DNA of 64,000 nucleotides from Curtobacterium sp. 9128 (GCF_900086645.1 NZ_LT576451.1:2108001-2172000), one strand, 5' to 3'; positions 36,575 through 47,796 are shown, numbered from the stretch's first letter. Notes: a model not told the origin generated them from the letters alone. Made by a program: numbers and translations.

Positions 36575-37242
36575 CCGACACCCCGATCCGCGTCGCGCTC
36601 GTCGACGACCAGGCCCTGTTCCGCACCGGGATCCGGATGCTCATCGACTCGCAGCCGGACCTCCGGTTCGTGGGAGAGGCCGGCGACGGTGCCGCCGGTG
36701 TCGAACTCGTCCGCACCGGGCGCCCGGACGTGGTGCTCATGGACGTCAGGATGCCGGTCATGGACGGGATCACGGCGACCGCGCAGATCGTCGAGGACGG
36801 CGGGACGGACGGCGCGAAGGTCCTGGTGCTCACGACCTTCGACTTCGACGAGGCCGCGGCGAAGGCGATCCGTGCCGGCGCGAGCGGGTTCGTGCTGAAG
36901 GACGCCGACCCGGAGTTCCTGCTCGCGGCGATCCGGACGGTGCACGCGGGGACGGCCGTGTTCGCGGCCTCGGCGACCCGTGAACTCCTCCGCCGGTACG
37001 ACGACGCGCAGGAGCAGGCGGCGAACGTCCCGGCTGCGTTCGCCGAACTGACGCCCCGGGAACGGGAGATCTTCGACCTCGCGGCCAGGGGCTTCAGCAA
37101 CAGCGAGATCGCCCAGCACGAGTTCGTCAGCGAGGCGACGGTGAAGACCCACATCTCACGGGTGCTCACGAAGCTCGAGCTGCGGGACCGCGTGCGGCTC
37201 GTGGTCTTCGCGCACCAGCACGGGCTCGTCACGAAGGACTGA
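36571..37242 (+). CDS. LuxR/NarL-type response regulator
   Basis: DNA-binding response regulator, 223 residues, paired with the kinase before it. The receiver domain has the acidic pair D12/D13, the phosphorylated D58 (VLMDVRMPVMDG) and the conserved lysine in VLKDADP. The C-terminal helix-turn-helix is LTPREREIFDLAARGFSN and SEATVKTHISRVLTKLELRDR. ATG overlaps the kinase stop. Its probable target is the ABC exporter 145 bases downstream, but no operator can be identified by eye. Confidence 0.94.
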   Translation: MTDTPIRVALVDDQALFRTGIRMLIDSQPDLRFVGEAGDGAAGVELVRTGRPDVVLMDVRMPVMDGITATAQIVEDGGTDGAKVLVLTTFDFDEAAAKAIRAGASGFVLKDADPEFLLAAIRTVHAGTAVFAASATRELLRRYDDAQEQAANVPAAFAELTPREREIFDLAARGFSNSEIAQHEFVSEATVKTHISRVLTKLELRDRVRLVVFAHQHGLVTKD

Positions 37243-37386
37243 CGATCGGGTACCGCGCGCTGCGCCCGGCGCCGCACGGTGTCATCCGGTGGGATGACCC
37301 GTCCACAGCGAACCGAGTCGAGCGGACGATCCACCGAAGCCGACGGACCGACGCGGACCGGGCCTCCTGATCGTCAAGGTGGATGC

Positions 37387-38139
37387 ATGACCACCAGCCA
37401 CGCACCGATCATCCGCCTCGACCACGTGTCCAAGCACTACGGCGACGCCGCGCGCCGCGTCACGGCGCTCGACGACGTCAGCGTCGACATCGGCGCCGGC
37501 GAGTTCACCGCGGTGATGGGCCCGTCCGGCTCCGGCAAGTCCACGCTCATGCACGTCGCAGCCGGCCTCGACACCGTGTCCGGCGGGCACATCCAGATCG
37601 ACGGCACCGACATCACGCAGCTCGGCGACAAGGAGCTCACCGAACTCCGTCGACGTCGACTCGGGTTCGTGTTCCAGTCGTTCAACCTCGTCCCGACGCT
37701 CGACGTCGCCGAGAACATCCGGCTGCCGTTCCTGCTCGGCGGGCACAAGCCATCAGCGGAGGAATCCGCGTGGATCGACCGGCTCGTCGAGATGCTCGGA
37801 CTCGGCAACCGTCTGACACACCGGCCGCACCAGCTGTCCGGTGGTCAGCAGCAGCGGGTCGCGATCGCACGCGCGCTGGCATCGCGTCCGGCGGTGGTCG
37901 TCGCCGACGAACCGACCGGCGCACTTGACTCCCGGACCGGGCGCGACGTGCTCGGCATCCTCCGCGGTGCCGTCGCCGAGTGGGGGCAGAGCGTCGTCAT
38001 GGTGACCCACGACCCGGTCGCCGCCGCCAACGCCGACCGCATCCTCTTCCTCGCGGACGGCCGCATCGTCGGGGACCGCCCGGCGATGAGCGCCGCGGAC
38101 ATCTCGACCACCATGCTGGGGATGGAGGCAGCAGCGTGA
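37387..38139 (+). CDS. ABC exporter ATP-binding protein (MacB/LolD type)
   Basis: ATPase of an antimicrobial-peptide or lipoprotein-type exporter, 250 residues. Walker A GPSGSGKST, signature LSGGQQQRV and Walker B VVVADEPTGALDSRTG are all present. The sequence HVSKHYGDAARRVTALDDVSVDI at the start is the MacB/LolD pattern. I chose ATG 37387; the open frame extends upstream but without a ribosome site. Overlaps the permease gene in GTGA. It follows a two-component system, a typical arrangement for stress-induced exporters. Confidence 0.93.
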   Translation: MTTSHAPIIRLDHVSKHYGDAARRVTALDDVSVDIGAGEFTAVMGPSGSGKSTLMHVAAGLDTVSGGHIQIDGTDITQLGDKELTELRRRRLGFVFQSFNLVPTLDVAENIRLPFLLGGHKPSAEESAWIDRLVEMLGLGNRLTHRPHQLSGGQQQRVAIARALASRPAVVVADEPTGALDSRTGRDVLGILRGAVAEWGQSVVMVTHDPVAAANADRILFLADGRIVGDRPAMSAADISTTMLGMEAAA

Positions 38140-39533
38140 ACGCCCTCCGCGACTTCTCGCCCACCGTCCTGGTCGCCGCGCTCGGAACCACGTTCGGCTC
38201 CGCCCTGGTCATCGCACCCGGCATCGTCACCCAGGCGCTGACGGCCGCCGGCCTCTCCGACCTCGGCCCGATCAAGGCGATCCTGGACGTGATCGGCTGG
38301 CTGTTCCTCGGCATCGCACTGTACGTCGGGGCGATCGTCACGGCGAACACCTGCGCAACGCTCATCGCCGGGCAGACGCGGGTCCTCGCGCTCCAGCGCC
38401 TGGTCGGTGCCACCGGCGCGACGCTCCGGTCCCGCATCACCCGGGCGGGACTCGTCGTCGGTGTCGTGGGCGGACTCGTCGGTGCGGTCGTCGGCACCGG
38501 GCTCTCCGCGCTCTTCGTCGCCGTCCTCCGGGGCAACGGGTTCCTGCCCGACACGTCGTACACGCTCGTCCCGTGGCAGCTCGTGCTGCCGATCGTCGCG
38601 GTCGTGCTCGCGACATGGGGCGCGTTCGCGGTGGGGTCCCGTCGAGTCCTGACGGTCACGCCGCTCCAGGCGCTGTCCTCGAGCGTCGAGCCGAGCCACG
38701 ACGACGTCCGGTCAGGCACGGCACGCAAGGTCTGGTCGATCCTGCTGATGGCCGGCGGTGGAGCGCTGATGCTCGTCGGACTCGCCGTCAGCAGCGCGTC
38801 CCCGCTCGCGGTCCTCCCGGCTGCACTCGGCGGGTTCGTGTCGTTCGCCGGGATCGCCGTCGGCGCCACCATCGTGATGCCGCCCGTCCTGGCGCTGATC
38901 GGGCGCATCGGCGCCAAGGACCCGGTGGTGCTGCTCGCTGGCCGGAACGCGATGCGTGCGCCGGGTCGGTCGTCCCGGGCGACGATCGGGCTCGTGATCG
39001 GTGTCACCCTGCTCGTCACCTTCGCCGTCGCGCTCGGGATGATGCAGCAGGTGCTCGAAGCGCAACTCCGCGGGCAGCTCCAGGGCGGGAGCCCTGAGCA
39101 GCTGCAGGGCATGCGCGACTTCTTCGTCCAGGTGAACGGCGTCGTCAGCGTCATCGTCGGCTTCTCCGCGGTGATCGCCGCGGTGGGTGTCGTCAACGCG
39201 CTCGCGCTCGGCGTGCTGCAGCGGCGGCGAGAACTCGGGCTGCTGCGCGTGCTCGGGCTGACCGGTGCGCAGGTGCGTCGGATGATCGTGACCGAAGCCG
39301 TGCAGATGGTCGTCGCGGCCGTCCTCACCGGGCTCGTGCTCGGGACGTTCTACGGATGGGTCGGCGGGCAGACGCTGCTCGGGTCGCTCGGTGACCCTGT
39401 CGGCCCGGTGCTCCCGCCGACCACGATCGTCATCGTGGTGGCTGGTGCGCTCGTCCTCGCGGTGGTCGCCACCGTCGCTCCGGTCCGGCGCGCGATGCGC
39501 GTCCCGCCGACCGAGGCGCTCGCGGTCGACTGA
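38136..39533 (+). CDS. ABC exporter permease, FtsX family
   Basis: Membrane partner of the preceding ATPase, 465 residues. It holds two FtsX-like four-helix modules in one chain, with the conserved cytoplasmic patterns RLVGATGATLRSRITRAG and RRRELGLLRVLGLTGAQVRRM. The first periplasmic loop is short, so a MacB-type large domain is absent; this resembles permeases of bacitracin or lantibiotic resistance exporters. GTG start in GTGA overlap. The end PPTEALAVD is typical of FtsX permeases. Substrate unknown. Confidence 0.9.
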   Translation: MNALRDFSPTVLVAALGTTFGSALVIAPGIVTQALTAAGLSDLGPIKAILDVIGWLFLGIALYVGAIVTANTCATLIAGQTRVLALQRLVGATGATLRSRITRAGLVVGVVGGLVGAVVGTGLSALFVAVLRGNGFLPDTSYTLVPWQLVLPIVAVVLATWGAFAVGSRRVLTVTPLQALSSSVEPSHDDVRSGTARKVWSILLMAGGGALMLVGLAVSSASPLAVLPAALGGFVSFAGIAVGATIVMPPVLALIGRIGAKDPVVLLAGRNAMRAPGRSSRATIGLVIGVTLLVTFAVALGMMQQVLEAQLRGQLQGGSPEQLQGMRDFFVQVNGVVSVIVGFSAVIAAVGVVNALALGVLQRRRELGLLRVLGLTGAQVRRMIVTEAVQMVVAAVLTGLVLGTFYGWVGGQTLLGSLGDPVGPVLPPTTIVIVVAGALVLAVVATVAPVRRAMRVPPTEALAVD

Positions 39534-39581
39534 CGGTGGCGGTGGTGCGGAACCGACGCGTCACACGAGGCGGACCGGTGC

Positions 39582-39587
39582 TACGGT
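39582..39587 (+). promoter_or_regulatory. Predicted -10 box of leuA
   Basis: TACGGT, nine bases before the leader-peptide ATG. The leuA transcript would begin at about 39594, practically at the leader peptide. Confidence 0.55.
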
Positions 39588-39596
39588 GAGGGAGCT

Positions 39597-39641
39597 ATGT
39601 ACTCGGCGCTCCTCCTCCTTCGCTGCCGCGACGAGGCCTGA
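39597..39641 (+). CDS. leuL: leuA leader peptide (four consecutive Leu codons)
   Basis: A 14-codon ORF encodes MYSALLLLRCRDEA and then TGA. The four leucine codons CTC CTC CTC CTT are consecutive. GAGGGAG just before the ATG can serve as ribosome site, unless the mRNA is leaderless. The last codons form the first arm of a perfect hairpin, so ribosome stalling at Leu codons when leucyl-tRNA is short would prevent that hairpin. This is the classic attenuation design, and LEU leaders before leuA are known in actinobacteria. Confidence 0.85.
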   Translation: MYSALLLLRCRDEA

Positions 39642-39664
39642 CACACCGGCCCACCTCGTCGCGG
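39626..39664 (+). promoter_or_regulatory. leuA attenuator hairpin
   Basis: CCGCGACGAGG (39626-39636) and CCTCGTCGCGG (39654-39664) are a perfect 11-base inverted repeat with a 17-base loop. The first arm overlaps codons 10-13 of the leader peptide. A second region CTCGTCGTCGGC follows at about 39668-39679 and could pair alternatively with the first arm. There is no U tract, so control may be by Rho or by access to the leuA ribosome site. Confidence 0.75.
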
Positions 39665-39692
39665 AGTCTCGTCGTCGGCCGACACCACCTGA

Positions 39693-41486
<1,794 letters not shown>

Positions 41487-41534
41487 CCGGTACGCCACCG
41501 GCGCACCGAGGGCCGGATCGCGCCCAGCTGCAAA

Positions 41535-41564
41535 CATCGCGCCCCGTCACGACGGGGCGCGATG
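41535..41564 (+). terminator. Terminator of leuA
   Basis: CATCGCGCCCCGTC (41535-41548) is the reverse complement of GACGGGGCGCGATG (41551-41564); in practice a 12-base stem with a loop of about six. It lies 48 bases after leuA and before the recO promoter. Confidence 0.8.
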
Positions 41565-41671
41565 TGCGTGCGGGGGTGCAACCCGGCGCGTTCCCACGCG
41601 GAAGGACCCGCGGCACGCGCGGAAGCCGGCCCGCGGCGCGCCGTGTCGGGGGCGCGGGGGATACTGGGGAC

Positions 41672-42523
41672 ATGCCGCTGTACCGGGACGAGTGTGTCGT
41701 GCTCCGCACCCACAAGCTCGGTGAGGCGGACCGCATCGTCACGATGCTCAGCCGACAGCACGGCAAGATCCGCGCCGTCGCGAAGGGCGTCCGACGAACG
41801 GCATCGAAGTTCGGGTCGAGGCTCGAGCCGTTCATGGTCGTCGACGCCCAGTTCTACGAGGGCCGCTCGCTCGACATCGTGACCCAGGCGGAGTCCCTCG
41901 GGTCGTACGGCGCGCAGATCGTTGCCGACTACAGCGCGTACACGGCCGCCAGCGCCATGGTCGAGACCGCCGATCGCTTGAGCGAAGCCGACGCCGGACT
42001 CCAGCAGTACCTGCTGCTCGTCGGTGCCCTCCGTTCCCTCGCCCGCAGCGAGCACGTGCCGAGCGCGACGCTCGACTCGTACCTGCTCCGCGCGATGAGC
42101 ATCGCTGGATGGGCGCCCTCGTTCTCGGACTGCGCGGTCACGGGGGAGCCCGGCCCGCACTCGGCGTTCGTCGTCCAGCTCGGCGGGGTCGTCGCCGACG
42201 GGGCCGCGCCTCCCGGATCGCCCCGGCTCGACCTGACGACGCTGTCGCTCCTCGGCTCGCTGCTCGCGGGGGACTGGCGCACGGTCGACGCCGCCGACGA
42301 ACGGAGCAGGTCTCGGGCCTCCGGCGTGGTCGCGGCGTACGCCCAGTGGCACCTGGAACGATCGCTGAAGTCCCTGCCGCACGTCGACCGCACCGAGCAC
42401 CCCGCGCCGGTTCCGACCACGCACGGCGGACCGGAAGCGACGGCCAGGGCGGTCGCGTCCACCCCGGCACCCCCGTCACCGACCCCCGACCGCAGCGCCC
42501 CCGAAGGGACCCGCACCGCATGA
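41672..42523 (+). CDS. recO: DNA repair protein RecO
   Basis: Recombination mediator that loads RecA and anneals single strands in the RecF pathway. 283 residues: an N-terminal OB fold ([26 protein letters not shown]) and a C-terminal helical region. The last 50 residues are rich in proline and threonine and appear disordered. A -10-like GATACT (41660-41665) ends six bases before the ATG, predicting a leaderless mRNA. The stop overlaps uppS in ATGA. recO-uppS is a conserved actinobacterial pair. Confidence 0.94.
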   Translation: MPLYRDECVVLRTHKLGEADRIVTMLSRQHGKIRAVAKGVRRTASKFGSRLEPFMVVDAQFYEGRSLDIVTQAESLGSYGAQIVADYSAYTAASAMVETADRLSEADAGLQQYLLLVGALRSLARSEHVPSATLDSYLLRAMSIAGWAPSFSDCAVTGEPGPHSAFVVQLGGVVADGAAPPGSPRLDLTTLSLLGSLLAGDWRTVDAADERSRSRASGVVAAYAQWHLERSLKSLPHVDRTEHPAPVPTTHGGPEATARAVASTPAPPSPTPDRSAPEGTRTA

Positions 42524-43317
42524 GCCCCCGTCGTTCCGTCGAACCGGAGTCCTTCAAGCCGATTGACTGGACCGGCGAGACGCCCCCGGCGATCCCCGCG
42601 CGGTTCGTCCCGGAACACGTGGCGATCGTGATGGACGGCAACGGCCGGTGGGCGAACGGTCGCGGACTCACGCGCATCGAGGGACACAAGGCGGGAGAGG
42701 CCTCCCTGCTCGACGTCGTCGCCGGCGGGATCCAGATCGGCGTCAAGCACATCTCGGCGTACGCGTTCTCGACGGAGAACTGGAAGCGCTCCCCGGAAGA
42801 GGTCCGGTTCCTGATGGGCTTCAACCGTGACGTCATCCGCCGCCGTCGGGACCAGCTGAACGAGTGGGGCGTTCGCGTCCGCTGGGCCGGACGGCGCCCA
42901 CGGCTCTGGCGCAGCGTCATCGAGGAACTCGAGACCGCCGAGCGGATGACGGCGGGCAACGACGTGCTCACCCTGACGATGTGCGTCAACTACGGCGGTC
43001 GCAACGAGATCGCCGACGCGGTCCGGTCGCTCGCCGAAGACGTCGCAGCCGGCCGTCTCAAGCCGAGCCAGGTGACCGAGAAGGCCCTCGCGAAGCGCCT
43101 GTACGTGCCGGAGATGCCCGACGTCGACCTGTTCCTCCGGAGCTCGGGGGAACAGCGCACCAGCAACTTCCTGCTGTGGCAGTCCGCCTACGCCGAGATG
43201 GTGTTCCTCGACCGGCTCTGGCCGGACTTCCGACGCTCCGACCTGTGGGGCGCGATCGAGGAGTACGCGAGCCGCGATCGCCGCTACGGCGGCGCCGTGG
43301 ACGCCCCCACCGCGTAG
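42520..43317 (+). CDS. uppS: Polyprenyl diphosphate synthase (UppS/decaprenyl type)
   Basis: cis-prenyltransferase that makes the lipid carrier for cell-wall precursors. 265 residues with the catalytic D39 in [12 protein letters not shown] and the conserved TENWKRS, RWAGRR and [20 protein letters not shown] segments. ATG in an ATGA overlap with recO. Many actinobacteria have two such enzymes, and chain length cannot be read here. Its stop is only 21 bases from the convergent LysR gene. Confidence 0.95.
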   Translation: MSPRRSVEPESFKPIDWTGETPPAIPARFVPEHVAIVMDGNGRWANGRGLTRIEGHKAGEASLLDVVAGGIQIGVKHISAYAFSTENWKRSPEEVRFLMGFNRDVIRRRRDQLNEWGVRVRWAGRRPRLWRSVIEELETAERMTAGNDVLTLTMCVNYGGRNEIADAVRSLAEDVAAGRLKPSQVTEKALAKRLYVPEMPDVDLFLRSSGEQRTSNFLLWQSAYAEMVFLDRLWPDFRRSDLWGAIEEYASRDRRYGGAVDAPTA

Positions 43318-43338
43318 CCGAAGCGCACACGCAACGGC

Positions 43339-44304
43339 TCAGGCCAGCAACGGTTCCGCCGCGCGCACCGCGTCGAGCGCCGCCCGGACACTCGGCACCC
43401 GTTCGGCACCGCGTGCGACGACGACCTCGACCCGCCGCGCGAGCTCGTCGTCGACCGGATCGATCGACACCCCTGGTGGGATCACCGTCGTCGCGAGCGC
43501 CAGCCGAGGGAGGAGCGCCACCCCGAGTCCGGCCGCGACGAGGCCGACGACCGCTGCCGCGTTGTCGGTCTCGAGCACGATGTCCGGCACGAACCCCGCG
43601 CTCGCGCACGAGGCGAGCAGGTGCCCGCGGCAGCGCGGGCAGCCGCCGATCCAGCGCGCACCACGCAGGGAGGCGAGATCGACCGCGACAGAACCGGCCG
43701 TGGAACCGGCGACGGCACCGACCGAGCCGGCGGGGCGGACGTGCCCCGGGCCTCCCGACCGGACGAGCGCGAGTCGGACGAGGGCGAGCGGATCGCGACC
43801 CAGCGCCCGGGTGACGAGCCCGGCGTCGGTCGCGACGTCGTCACCCACGTACGTGAACGTCAGCGCGACGTCGACCTCGCCGCGCCGGACCAGCTCGAGC
43901 GCCTCCGGCGGCTCGACCTCGACGTAGGACGTCGTGACCCCGGGGACCGCGGCCGCCATCGACGCGAGCACCGCGGGCACCAGTGTCGACGAGGCGCTCG
44001 GGAAGCCGGCGATCCGGACGCGTCCGCGAGCGAGCCCTCCGACGGCGTCGAGGTCCTCCTGTGCAGCGGTCAGGGCTGCCTGCACGTGCAACGCGTGGTC
44101 CGCGAGCACCTGTCCCGCCTCGGTCAGGGTGACGCCGCGTGCGCCCCGGAGCAGCAGCGCGTGCCCGAGTCGCTGCTCGGCCCGCTGCAGGAGCTGGCTG
44201 ACGGCTGGCTGGCTGTACCCGAGGGTGGCTGCGGCGCCGGTGATCGACCCGGCGTCGGCGACGGCTCGGAGCGCGCGGAGCAGCTGCGGGTCGAGATCGT
44301 CCAT
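43339..44304 (-). CDS. LysR-family transcriptional regulator
   Basis: A 321-residue LysR protein: N-terminal winged helix DPQLLRALRAVADAGSITGAAATLGYSQPAVSQLL and a C-terminal ligand-binding domain. A cysteine-rich stretch GGCPRCRGHLLASC lies in the ligand domain, which is unusual and could bind metal or respond to redox state. Transcribed divergently from a class V aminotransferase-like gene, its likely target. On the reverse strand TAGCAT (44311-44316) lies six bases before the ATG, predicting a leaderless mRNA. Inducer unknown. Confidence 0.9.
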   Translation of the reverse strand: MDDLDPQLLRALRAVADAGSITGAAATLGYSQPAVSQLLQRAEQRLGHALLLRGARGVTLTEAGQVLADHALHVQAALTAAQEDLDAVGGLARGRVRIAGFPSASSTLVPAVLASMAAAVPGVTTSYVEVEPPEALELVRRGEVDVALTFTYVGDDVATDAGLVTRALGRDPLALVRLALVRSGGPGHVRPAGSVGAVAGSTAGSVAVDLASLRGARWIGGCPRCRGHLLASCASAGFVPDIVLETDNAAAVVGLVAAGLGVALLPRLALATTVIPPGVSIDPVDDELARRVEVVVARGAERVPSVRAALDAVRAAEPLLA

Positions 44305-44325
44305 AACGCAATGCTATGGCCTTGC
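44303..44325. promoter_or_regulatory. Candidate LysR operator in the divergent promoter
   Basis: ATAACGCAATGCTAT (44303-44317) is an imperfect palindrome, and GCAA (44308-44311) and TTGC (44322-44325) form a second inverted pair. They overlap the LysR -10 box and start codon, as expected for an autoregulated LysR site. Confidence 0.4.
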
Positions 44326-44375
44326 AAAGAGAGCTGCTCTGGTGTGATGGATCGGCGCACACGAACATGATCGGC

Positions 44376-45401
44376 ATGGACTCCTTCGTCGACGGCCACG
44401 GCTACCTCGCCGCATGCACCGCCGGGCTCCCGACACGGGGGACCCTCGCGGCGATGCGTGCCGACCTCGACGAGTGGGGCACCGGCGGATCGAGTCCGAT
44501 CCGGTACGGGGACCTCGTGGAAGCGGGGCGAGCCCTGTTCGCGCAGATCGTCGGCGTCGACGCCAGCCGGGTCGCGACCGGCTCGCAGACCTCCGTGATG
44601 ACCGCGGTCGTCGCGTCGTCGCTGCCGGACGGCGCCGAGGTCCTCGTCCCGGAACGGGACTTCAGCTCGATCGTCTTCCCGTTCCTCGCACAGGCGCACC
44701 GCGGGATCCGTGTCCGGAGCGTCCCGCTCGCATCGCTGGCGACGGCCGTCACCCCGGACACCGCACTCGTGGCGTGGTCGGCGGTCCAGTCGGCGACCGG
44801 CGCGGTCGCCGAGAACGACGCCGTCGTGGCCGCCGCCCGTGCCGTCGGCGCGCGGACCCTCTGCGACCTCACCCAGGCGGCGGGAATCCTGCCGATCTCG
44901 GCCGCACCGTTCGACGTCACCGTCACCCACGCCTACAAGTGGCTCTGCGCGCCGCGGGGCGTCGCGTTCATGACGGTGTCCGCCGCCACCCAGGAGTGGC
45001 TCCGCCCGGTCCAGGCCGGCTGGTACGCCGGCGAGGACGTCTGGTCCTCCTGCTACGGCCCGGCGATGCGGCTCGCCGACGACGCCCGCCGGTTCGACGT
45101 GTCGCCGGCATGGCAGGCCTGGCCCGGGGCGGTCGCCGCCCTGCGGCACGTCGCGTCGCTCGACATGGACACGGTCTGGAGGCACGGCACCGGTCTGGCG
45201 GACCGACTGGCGGCCCGCCTCGGGGTCGCCGGGCAGTCGCAGGCCGTGATGACGGTGCCGGATCCGTCCGGCGCCGGGTTGGCCGCGCTCACCGCGGCGG
45301 GGATCACGGCGTCCGGCAGGGCGGGGCGACTCCGGCTCGCGTTCCACCACTGGAACGACGAGTCGGACGTGGACGCAGTGGCGGCGGTGCTGGGCCGTTA
45401 G
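44376..45401 (+). CDS. PLP-dependent class V aminotransferase-like protein
   Basis: Fold type I PLP enzyme of the cysteine desulfurase/kynureninase-like class V group, about 341 residues. The lysine is in [17 protein letters not shown], the cofactor aspartate in [12 protein letters not shown], and [13 protein letters not shown] forms the phosphate-binding side. It lacks an obvious desulfurase active-site cysteine loop, so the reaction is uncertain. I prefer ATG 44376 because [19 protein letters not shown] looks like the domain start; ATG 44367 and 44316 are alternatives. Divergent from a LysR regulator that probably controls it. The glyS -10 box overlaps its stop. Confidence 0.82.
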   Translation: MDSFVDGHGYLAACTAGLPTRGTLAAMRADLDEWGTGGSSPIRYGDLVEAGRALFAQIVGVDASRVATGSQTSVMTAVVASSLPDGAEVLVPERDFSSIVFPFLAQAHRGIRVRSVPLASLATAVTPDTALVAWSAVQSATGAVAENDAVVAAARAVGARTLCDLTQAAGILPISAAPFDVTVTHAYKWLCAPRGVAFMTVSAATQEWLRPVQAGWYAGEDVWSSCYGPAMRLADDARRFDVSPAWQAWPGAVAALRHVASLDMDTVWRHGTGLADRLAARLGVAGQSQAVMTVPDPSGAGLAALTAAGITASGRAGRLRLAFHHWNDESDVDAVAAVLGR

Positions 45402-45404
45402 TCT
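45399..45404 (+). promoter_or_regulatory. Predicted -10 box of glyS
   Basis: TAGTCT, overlapping the stop codon of the preceding gene and about 57 bases before the glyS TTG, with ACGGAG as ribosome site in between. Confidence 0.5.
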
Positions 45405-45460
45405 TGCCGGGTACGTTTCCCGAACCGGGCACCCAGCTCGGCGACCTTACGGAGTTCTCC

Positions 45461-46846
45461 TTGGCTCAGCCCTCCCGTCTCGACTCGGTCATCGCCCTCG
45501 CCAAAGGCCGTGGGTTCGTCTTCCAGTCGGGTGAGATCTACGGCGGATCCCGTTCCGCATGGGACTACGGGCCCCTCGGCGTCGAGCTGAAGGAGAACAT
45601 CAAGCGCCAGTGGTGGCAGCGGTTCGTCCGCGGCCGTGGCGACATGGTCGGTCTCGACTCTGCCGTGATCCTGCCCCGCAAGGTGTGGGAGGCCTCCGGC
45701 CACGTCGCGACCTTCACCGACCCGCTCGTCGAGTGCCTGCACTGCCACCACCGCTTCCGCGAGGACCACCTGATCGAGGCCTTCGAGGCCAAGAAGAACC
45801 GCGCACCGGAGGGCGGCATGGCGGAGATCGCCTGCCCGAACTGCGGGACCCGCGGTCAGTGGACGGAGCCCCGCGAGTTCTCCGGGATGCTGAAGACCTA
45901 CCTCGGCCCGGTCGAGTCCGAGGAAGGCCTGAACTTCCTCCGTCCCGAGACGGCGCAGGGCATCTTCACCGACTTCGCGCAGGTCGTCACGACCAGCCGC
46001 ATGAAGCCCCCGTTCGGCATCGGCCAGGTCGGCAAGGCGTTCCGCAACGAGATCACGCCCGGCAACTTCATCTTCCGGACGCGAGAGTTCGAGCAGATGG
46101 AGATCGAGTACTTCGTCCCGCCGGCCGACGCCGAGACCCACTACGAGCAGTGGATCGCGGACTCGATCGCCTGGTACACGGACCTCGGCATCGACCCCGA
46201 GAACCTCCGTCGCTTCGACGTGCCGGACGGCGAGCGTGCGCACTACTCCGACGCCACCGCGGACATCGAGTACCGCTTCGGGTTCCAGGGATCGGAGTGG
46301 GGCGAGCTGATGGGCGTCGCGAACCGCACCGACTTCGACCTCAACAACCACATCGAGTCCTCCGGCAAGGACCTCCGGTACTTCGACCAGGCCGCCAACG
46401 AGAAGTACGTCCCGTACGTCATCGAGCCGTCCTTCGGCCTGACGCGGGCGCTCATGGCGTTCCTGCTCGACGCGTACCACGAGGACGAGGCCCCGAACGC
46501 GAAGGGCGGCGTCGACAAGCGCACGGTCCTGCGTCTCGACCCGCGCCTCGCTCCCGTCAAGGCCGCGGTGCTGCCGCTGTCCCGCAACGAGCAGCTCTCG
46601 CCGGTCGCCCGTGGGCTCGCCGACGACCTGCGCAAGAACTGGAACGTCGACTTCGACGACGCCGGGGCGATCGGCCGCCGCTACCGTCGCCACGACGAGA
46701 TCGGCACGCCGTTCTGCATCACGGTCGACTTCGACACGCTCGAGGACAAGGCCGTCACCGTCCGCGAACGCGACACCATGGCGCAGGAACGCGTCGCCCT
46801 CGACCAGCTGCAGGGCTACCTCGCGCAGCGCCTCGTCGGCGCCTAA
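45461..46846 (+). CDS. glyS: Glycine-tRNA ligase (alpha2 type)
   Basis: Class II aminoacyl-tRNA synthetase charging tRNA-Gly, 461 residues, the dimeric eukaryote-like form used by actinobacteria. It begins [25 protein letters not shown], has a zinc-like pair CLHCHH and CPNCG (around residues 97-128), motif 2 [25 protein letters not shown] and motif 3 [17 protein letters not shown]. Start is TTG 45461 preceded by GGAG. A strong hairpin follows the stop. Confidence 0.96.
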   Translation: MAQPSRLDSVIALAKGRGFVFQSGEIYGGSRSAWDYGPLGVELKENIKRQWWQRFVRGRGDMVGLDSAVILPRKVWEASGHVATFTDPLVECLHCHHRFREDHLIEAFEAKKNRAPEGGMAEIACPNCGTRGQWTEPREFSGMLKTYLGPVESEEGLNFLRPETAQGIFTDFAQVVTTSRMKPPFGIGQVGKAFRNEITPGNFIFRTREFEQMEIEYFVPPADAETHYEQWIADSIAWYTDLGIDPENLRRFDVPDGERAHYSDATADIEYRFGFQGSEWGELMGVANRTDFDLNNHIESSGKDLRYFDQAANEKYVPYVIEPSFGLTRALMAFLLDAYHEDEAPNAKGGVDKRTVLRLDPRLAPVKAAVLPLSRNEQLSPVARGLADDLRKNWNVDFDDAGAIGRRYRRHDEIGTPFCITVDFDTLEDKAVTVRERDTMAQERVALDQLQGYLAQRLVGA

Positions 46847-46863
46847 CGACCGAGCACGACCGA

Positions 46864-46900
46864 CGCGGTCGACTCCGGGAATGCTCCGGGGTCGGCCGCG
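46864..46900 (+). terminator. Terminator of glyS
   Basis: CGCGGTCGACTCCGG (46864-46878) pairs with CCGGGGTCGGCCGCG (46886-46900) over all 15 positions, two of them G-U, around the loop GAATGCT. It is followed by TTGTCGTTG. It ends twelve bases before the next start codon, so it might also limit that gene. Confidence 0.8.
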
Positions 46901-46912
46901 TTGTCGTTGAAC

Positions 46913-47650
46913 ATGAGCAACGACAGCGTGAAGGTCGATGTCTGGTCCGACATCGCGTGCCCCTGGTGTTACATCGGCAAGCGGAAGTTCGAGGCGGGCG
47001 TCAGCGCGTTCGGTGCCGGACCCGATGGGCACAGCGTCGAGGTCGAGTACCACTCCTTCGAACTGAGCCCGGACACCCCGGTCGACTTCGAGGGCACGGA
47101 GGCCGAGTTCCTCTCCGGACACAAGGGCATGCCCGTCGACCAGGCGCAGCAGATGCTCGACCAGGTGAGCGGGATCGCGGCGTCCGTCGGACTCGACTAC
47201 GACTTCGAGGCCATGCACCACACCAACACCGTGAAGGCGCACCAGGTCATCCACCTGGCGAAGCAGCACGGCAAGCAGCTCGACATGGTGGAGCGGCTCT
47301 TCGCGGCGTACTTCGAACGTGGTGAGCACGTCGGACAGGAGTCCTCGTTGGCCGACCTGGCCGCCGAGGTCGGGCTCGACCGTGACGAGGTGCTCGCGAC
47401 CCTGCGCGACGACGCCAAGCTCGCCGACGTCCGTGCCGACCAGGCGCAGGCCCAGGCGTACGGCATCAACGGCGTGCCGTTCTTCGTGATCGACGGCAAG
47501 TACGGCGTGTCCGGTGCGCAGGACCCCGCGGCGTTCGAGCAGGTGCTCCGCCAGGTCGTCGCGCTGCGCGAGTCGACGCCGGAGGAAGTGGCCGCGGCGA
47601 CCGAGCGCGCTGCGGACGACGCGAGCGCGGACATGGAGGCGACCCGGTGA
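46913..47650 (+). CDS. DsbA-family oxidoreductase (FrnE-like)
   Basis: Thioredoxin-fold protein of the DsbA/FrnE branch, 245 residues, no signal peptide, therefore cytoplasmic. The active site is C16-P-W-C19 (SDIACPWCYIG) and the cis-proline region is YGINGVPFFVIDGKYGVSGAQ. FrnE-type proteins act in disulfide chemistry or polyketide isomerisation and help in oxidative stress. The C-terminal tail after about 215 is helical and acidic. ATG 46913 lies just after the glyS terminator. Its stop overlaps a 49-codon ORF in GTGA. Confidence 0.92.
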   Translation: MSNDSVKVDVWSDIACPWCYIGKRKFEAGVSAFGAGPDGHSVEVEYHSFELSPDTPVDFEGTEAEFLSGHKGMPVDQAQQMLDQVSGIAASVGLDYDFEAMHHTNTVKAHQVIHLAKQHGKQLDMVERLFAAYFERGEHVGQESSLADLAAEVGLDRDEVLATLRDDAKLADVRADQAQAQAYGINGVPFFVIDGKYGVSGAQDPAAFEQVLRQVVALRESTPEEVAAATERAADDASADMEATR

Positions 47651-47796
47651 CGGACCTCGACGTGCGCGCGCAGGCCGCGCCGAGCCTCCAGGCCGTGCCG
47701 GGACTGCAGCCCCTGCTGGCGGACGCCGTCGTCTGCGACGGCGACTCGTGCTTCGTCCCCGGCGCAGAAGGCGACTGGTCAGAGGTCCCCGACTAG
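47647..47796 (+). CDS. Small ORF coupled to the DsbA-family gene (49 residues)
   Basis: GTG in a GTGA overlap with the preceding gene opens 49 codons ending in TAG. The product is acidic with two cysteines in VVCDGDSCFVPGAEGDWSEVP, a C-x4-C pair, and has no membrane segment. The codon use is GC-rich at third positions like true genes here. A cysteine-pair peptide coupled to a thiol oxidoreductase could be its substrate or regulator; that is inference. I do not recognise the family. Confidence 0.55.
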   Translation: MTDLDVRAQAAPSLQAVPGLQPLLADAVVCDGDSCFVPGAEGDWSEVPD

